This document shows, piece by piece, positions 5,946 through 8,560 of a stretch of 8,560 nucleotides of DNA. Below the pieces are notes generated by a model. It made no database searches and had not been told where the DNA came from. It saw only the letters and a list, made by a program, of their open reading frames with translations. A program made the position numbers and the translations under genes. The first letter of the stretch is position 1. The number at the start of each line of letters is the position of its first letter. Origin of the DNA: JAYSSF01 sp043720715 (lineage in GTDB: Bacteria > Patescibacteriota > Gracilibacteria > Absconditabacterales > Absconditicoccaceae); NCBI GenBank assembly GCA_043720715.1, contig JAYSSF010000021.1, forward strand, positions 1 to 8,560, written 5' to 3'.

Positions 5946-8366
5946 ATGATCCACCATATTCGCCAAGCCCATCACACTATCATGTGACATCCCGTTATCA
6001 AAATTGTCGATAAACATCTTCGCAGACACATTGTTGCAGGATTCACTCTTATCGAAGTCCTGATTGTGACGAGTATTGTATGAGTACTTGCTAGTGCTAC
6101 TACCACAAGGATCTCGAACCAACAAGAAGGTGCCCGCAATATTGCCCGCAAGGCAATGGTATGACAGCTTGCTAGCACCATAACAACATTTTATTCCAAC
6201 AATAGATATCGACCATCTACCCTGGGTTCTCTTGGCAATTATATCAGTGCGATACCACTTGACCCCAAGAAGCTTGATACATGTCATACAGCAGCAACTG
6301 CCAATGGTCAGTATGGGTATTTGAGATATGAAAACGGCTGAATGAGTGGAGATAAAGATGGTTTTATGCTCTTTTCACAGCTTGAGCGCGGCTGACAATG
6401 AATCGATTATACCAAGATATATGTACTCACATGATCAGACCCATGTCAAAATAGTGCATCATGAGACCCAGCTCTTGTTGATCGATATATGATTGCCAAC
6501 TCGGTATGTACATCCAAGCCAGGATGGACAGAGCCCAATCCATGATGGAGCTGACCACTTGCCCTCAACTCCCTCCAACAAGATATCGCAGACGTATTTG
6601 GTGACCGTAAAGCATACGCTCTCTATGTGGGCACCGGAGCAAGAACCAGACCATGGATAGGTACATGAGCGTCTGATCTTGATGGTGATGAAACCGCCAA
6701 TACGAGTGAGCCCAATACTGCAGCAAGGACCAATCCATGTATCCCGAGCCAATTTGGTAGAAACTGTGATTACGATACAGATGATGATAATGTTTATGAC
6801 CCTGCAGAGTGAAACAATAGTGATACCGACAGTGATGGTATATTAGATTACATAGAGTCAGTCATCTCTGATAGAGATAGCGATGGCGTGTGAGATCAGT
6901 ATGATAGTGACAGGCCAAGTTGTAATGGTCAATTGGCGACCATTTATGTTAGTCCAACTATTGCTGGTGTACAATATATTGTATGATGAGCGAGCAATTT
7001 TACAGTTTATGCATGAACTATTCCACAAGCAAATGGCGGAGCAGTAATTGTGGGATCAGAAGGAAATGATATAATTAATGGTTGAAATGGAGTTGATACG
7101 ATTTGTGGATGAGGTGGAAACGATACCATTAATGGTGATAATGGAGTTGATACCTATAGTTGTGGATGAGGTACAGATAATGTGTTGGTTTCAAATGGTA
7201 CAGATACCTGTTCTTTGGATTGTGAAAGTGCCGCTTGATGTGATGGAGTGTCGGCCGTCGTAACGTGAGTTACCTATCCGCCGTCAGCAAACACAGTAAC
7301 TTGTAGTTCGCCCACCACTAGCACCTGATCTGATCCTGACAGAGACTCTTATGTGATCGCGACATGAATAAGAGCCAACTATGGTAATGCAGACTCCAGT
7401 GATAGTAATGCGTGTTTGCCAAATAGCTTGGTATTTAATTGTTGAACCAAGAGTACTTTCCCATGAGGGGTGTGTGATGACAATGACAATGATGCATATA
7501 AAAACAACATTTATCGTACACTCTTATATCGAGATCCAAACGATCAAGATCCTTGTAATCCAAATCCATATAGTATAAGTTGTATCGTTTACCTCAATAA
7601 TGATATTGATGAAGATGGTTATAGACCATATAGTACGGGGTCGCTGTATGATCCAGATGATAATGATAAGTGTAATCCTAGGGTGTTTTGGGAGTGATGT
7701 ACGCGTGACACAGATGGTGATGGTAAAACCGACTATCAAGAGTGAGAAATTACCAATACTGACACATTCTTTGGTTATCCTCTTGCGCTAGGATATGATC
7801 TGTATAGTGGTCAGTATGCGAGTATTATCAACCAGTGATGACTGACAGTACTTGTTTCATGAGACAGTATTTATAACTGGCAAGAAGCAGATAGAAATAC
7901 AGTAGTCTATCCAAATGCTGACACTGACGGAGATTGAGTCTTCAATGAGCTTGATCCAGCTAACACTAACCCATGTGTCCCAAGCAACTTCGGTACAGGA
8001 TGTGCGCTTGATTTTGATCAAGATGGTAAGCCTGATCGACAGGAAGGTAGTACATTGAACAACGACACTACTGGATGATATGTGTCGGATATCTACCCAA
8101 ACCGAGTTGAGTCACTGGTCAATGCTGCTACCACATATCTATGACTATTTAATCCAGCATGAGCCAATGGTGATGTTGACCTCGATACGATCCCCAACGA
8201 ACTTGATCCAAACAATGGTAATATATGTATCCCCAATACTGGAGCAGATGCTTCATGTGTATCAACCCCACCTCCACCTCCACCTTCCGCTATCCAGTGA
8301 GTAGATTGTGCTTCGATGACCAGTTTGCCAGCAGGAGCGAGAGTATATTACATTTATATGTATTAG
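5946..8366 (+). CDS. Giant type IV prepilin-like protein with Ca-binding, RTX-like and Cys-pair repeat stalk
   Basis: An 806-residue protein with roughly 35 TGA glycines, open from ATG 5946 to TAG 8364-8366. Residues 1-32 are a basic leader ending IVAG; cleavage before FTLIEVLIV (33-41, with E37 as the conserved Glu5) is the class III/type IV prepilin signal, followed by the hydrophobic helix to about 50. Residues 55-240 resemble a pseudopilin globular domain. From 244 on the protein is an acidic stalk: DLDGDE (244), DTDDDN (277), DTDSDG (293), DRDSDG (309), DIDEDG (553), DTDGDG (588, 659) and DFDQDG (689), like thrombospondin type 3 or EF-type calcium loops. RTX-like nonapeptides cover 370-414. 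Six cysteine pairs are spaced C-x-P-x6-C. The end is a proline run (775-780) and a short tail. An alternative start is ATG 5982 (20-residue leader). It is likely a surface fibre or adhesin assembled by a type IV pilus machine encoded elsewhere. Confidence 0.9.
7053..7190 (+). repeat. RTX-like nonapeptide array inside the pilin-like gene
   Basis: Codes for GSEGNDIIN, GGNGVDTIC, GGGGNDTIN, GDNGVDTYS and a decayed fifth unit (residues 370-414), matching the GGxGxDxUx calcium-binding beta-roll pattern. At DNA level, units starting at 7074 and 7128 form a 54-base tandem duplication (two nonapeptides each). Several glycines in the pattern are TGA-encoded. Confidence 0.8.
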
Positions 8367-8450
8367 TGTGGTATAAAAAATCTCTCGATGATGAGCCTGT
8401 CTCATAAATCAAAATACACTGTCACCTTAATTGCTGCAACGTCTAAATTT

Positions 8451-8477
8451 TTAATAAGCTAGCTCAAATCTTATTAA
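8451..8477 (+). terminator. Terminator-like hairpin after the pilin-like gene
   Basis: TTAATAAG (8451-8458), an 11-base loop, then CTTATTAA (8470-8477) followed by TTTCTTC. It lies 85 bases beyond the stop of the pilin-like gene on the same strand. The stem is AT-rich and therefore weak. A third copy of the arm (TAATAAGATTT, 8501-8511) pairs alternatively with 8466-8476. Confidence 0.4.
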
Positions 8478-8506
8478 TTTCTTCAAATTATGTGCTAAAC
8501 TAATAA

Positions 8507-8551
8507 GATTTCGTTCTATTTGAACTCATTCAAATCATCTTAAACGAAATC
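8507..8551. repeat. Nested palindrome at right edge
   Basis: Outer arms GATTTCGTT (8507-8515) and AACGAAATC (8543-8551) enclose a perfect 7-bp hairpin, ATTTGAA (8518-8524), CTCA loop, TTCAAAT (8529-8535). No gene is visible between 8367 and 8560 apart from very short open frames; palindromes are the only structure seen there. Confidence 0.5.
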
Positions 8552-8560
8552 TCTCAAATC

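Noticed and set aside
5906..6013. 35-codon plus-strand ORF at the pilin promoter
   Set aside because: It overlaps the pilin start out of frame and has no protein-like features beyond a short hydrophobic beginning. Kept only as a possible upstream ORF.
6459..6752. Minus-strand open frame of 97 codons
   Set aside because: It is antisense to the continuous prepilin-like coding frame, Cys/Trp-rich with no family resemblance, and arises from codon bias of the real gene.
8391..8462. 23-codon ORF after the pilin-like gene
   Set aside because: Too short, no ribosome binding site, and it ends inside a palindrome.
1..8560. CRISPR array, tRNA, rRNA or transposase genes
   Set aside because: I found no regularly spaced identical repeats, cloverleaf-like sequences, rRNA signatures or transposase motifs. 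The repeats present are short palindromes or protein-coding repeats.

Overview
The window reads coherently only if UGA is translated as glycine (NCBI translation table 25). With TAA and TAG as the only stops, what looks like strings of broken fragments becomes intact proteins of normal family length. UGA falls on family-invariant glycines, for example the second G of the ABC signature LSGGQ at 1420-1422 and conserved glycines of ribosomal protein L9. This code is known from Absconditabacteria (SR1) and Gracilibacteria, the small-genome, host-attached Patescibacteria/CPR bacteria. The low GC content, AT-rich intergenic repeats and scarcity of Shine-Dalgarno sequences fit that placement.

Layout. 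(1) Positions 1-1113 carry three small overlapping membrane-protein genes on the minus strand, driven by a strong promoter with an operator-like palindrome. They contain no in-frame TGA. (2) 1114-2856 (minus) is a complete 580-residue ABC exporter half-transporter. (3) 2893-3362 is a small DUF559 (Vsr-like) endonuclease gene enclosed by short inverted repeats. (4) 3417-4252 (minus) holds rplI (ribosomal protein L9) overlapping a membrane-anchored Holliday-junction-resolvase-like nuclease (PF10107 type). A degenerate inverted repeat lies outside the pair. (5) 4328-5521 (minus) is a secreted protein with three S-layer homology (SLH) domains. (6) 5522-5945 is the divergent intergenic region, with one promoter facing each way and a doubtful 38-residue ORF. 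(7) 5946-8366 (plus) is the most striking gene. It encodes an 806-residue protein with a type IV prepilin N-terminus followed by a long acidic stalk of DxDxDG calcium-binding loops, RTX-like nonapeptides and regularly spaced cysteine pairs. (8) 8367-8560 holds no convincing gene but contains nested palindromes.

How the parts may work together. The SLH protein and the giant pilin-like protein are transcribed divergently and are both predicted to be exported to the cell surface. This suggests a surface or attachment locus, which would suit an epibiotic or predatory lifestyle; that is inference. The rplI-nuclease pair is probably co-transcribed housekeeping or DNA-processing functions. The DUF559 unit looks like an insertion between the nuclease and the ABC exporter. 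The TGA-free membrane operon at the left edge is compositionally unlike its neighbours and may be recently acquired.
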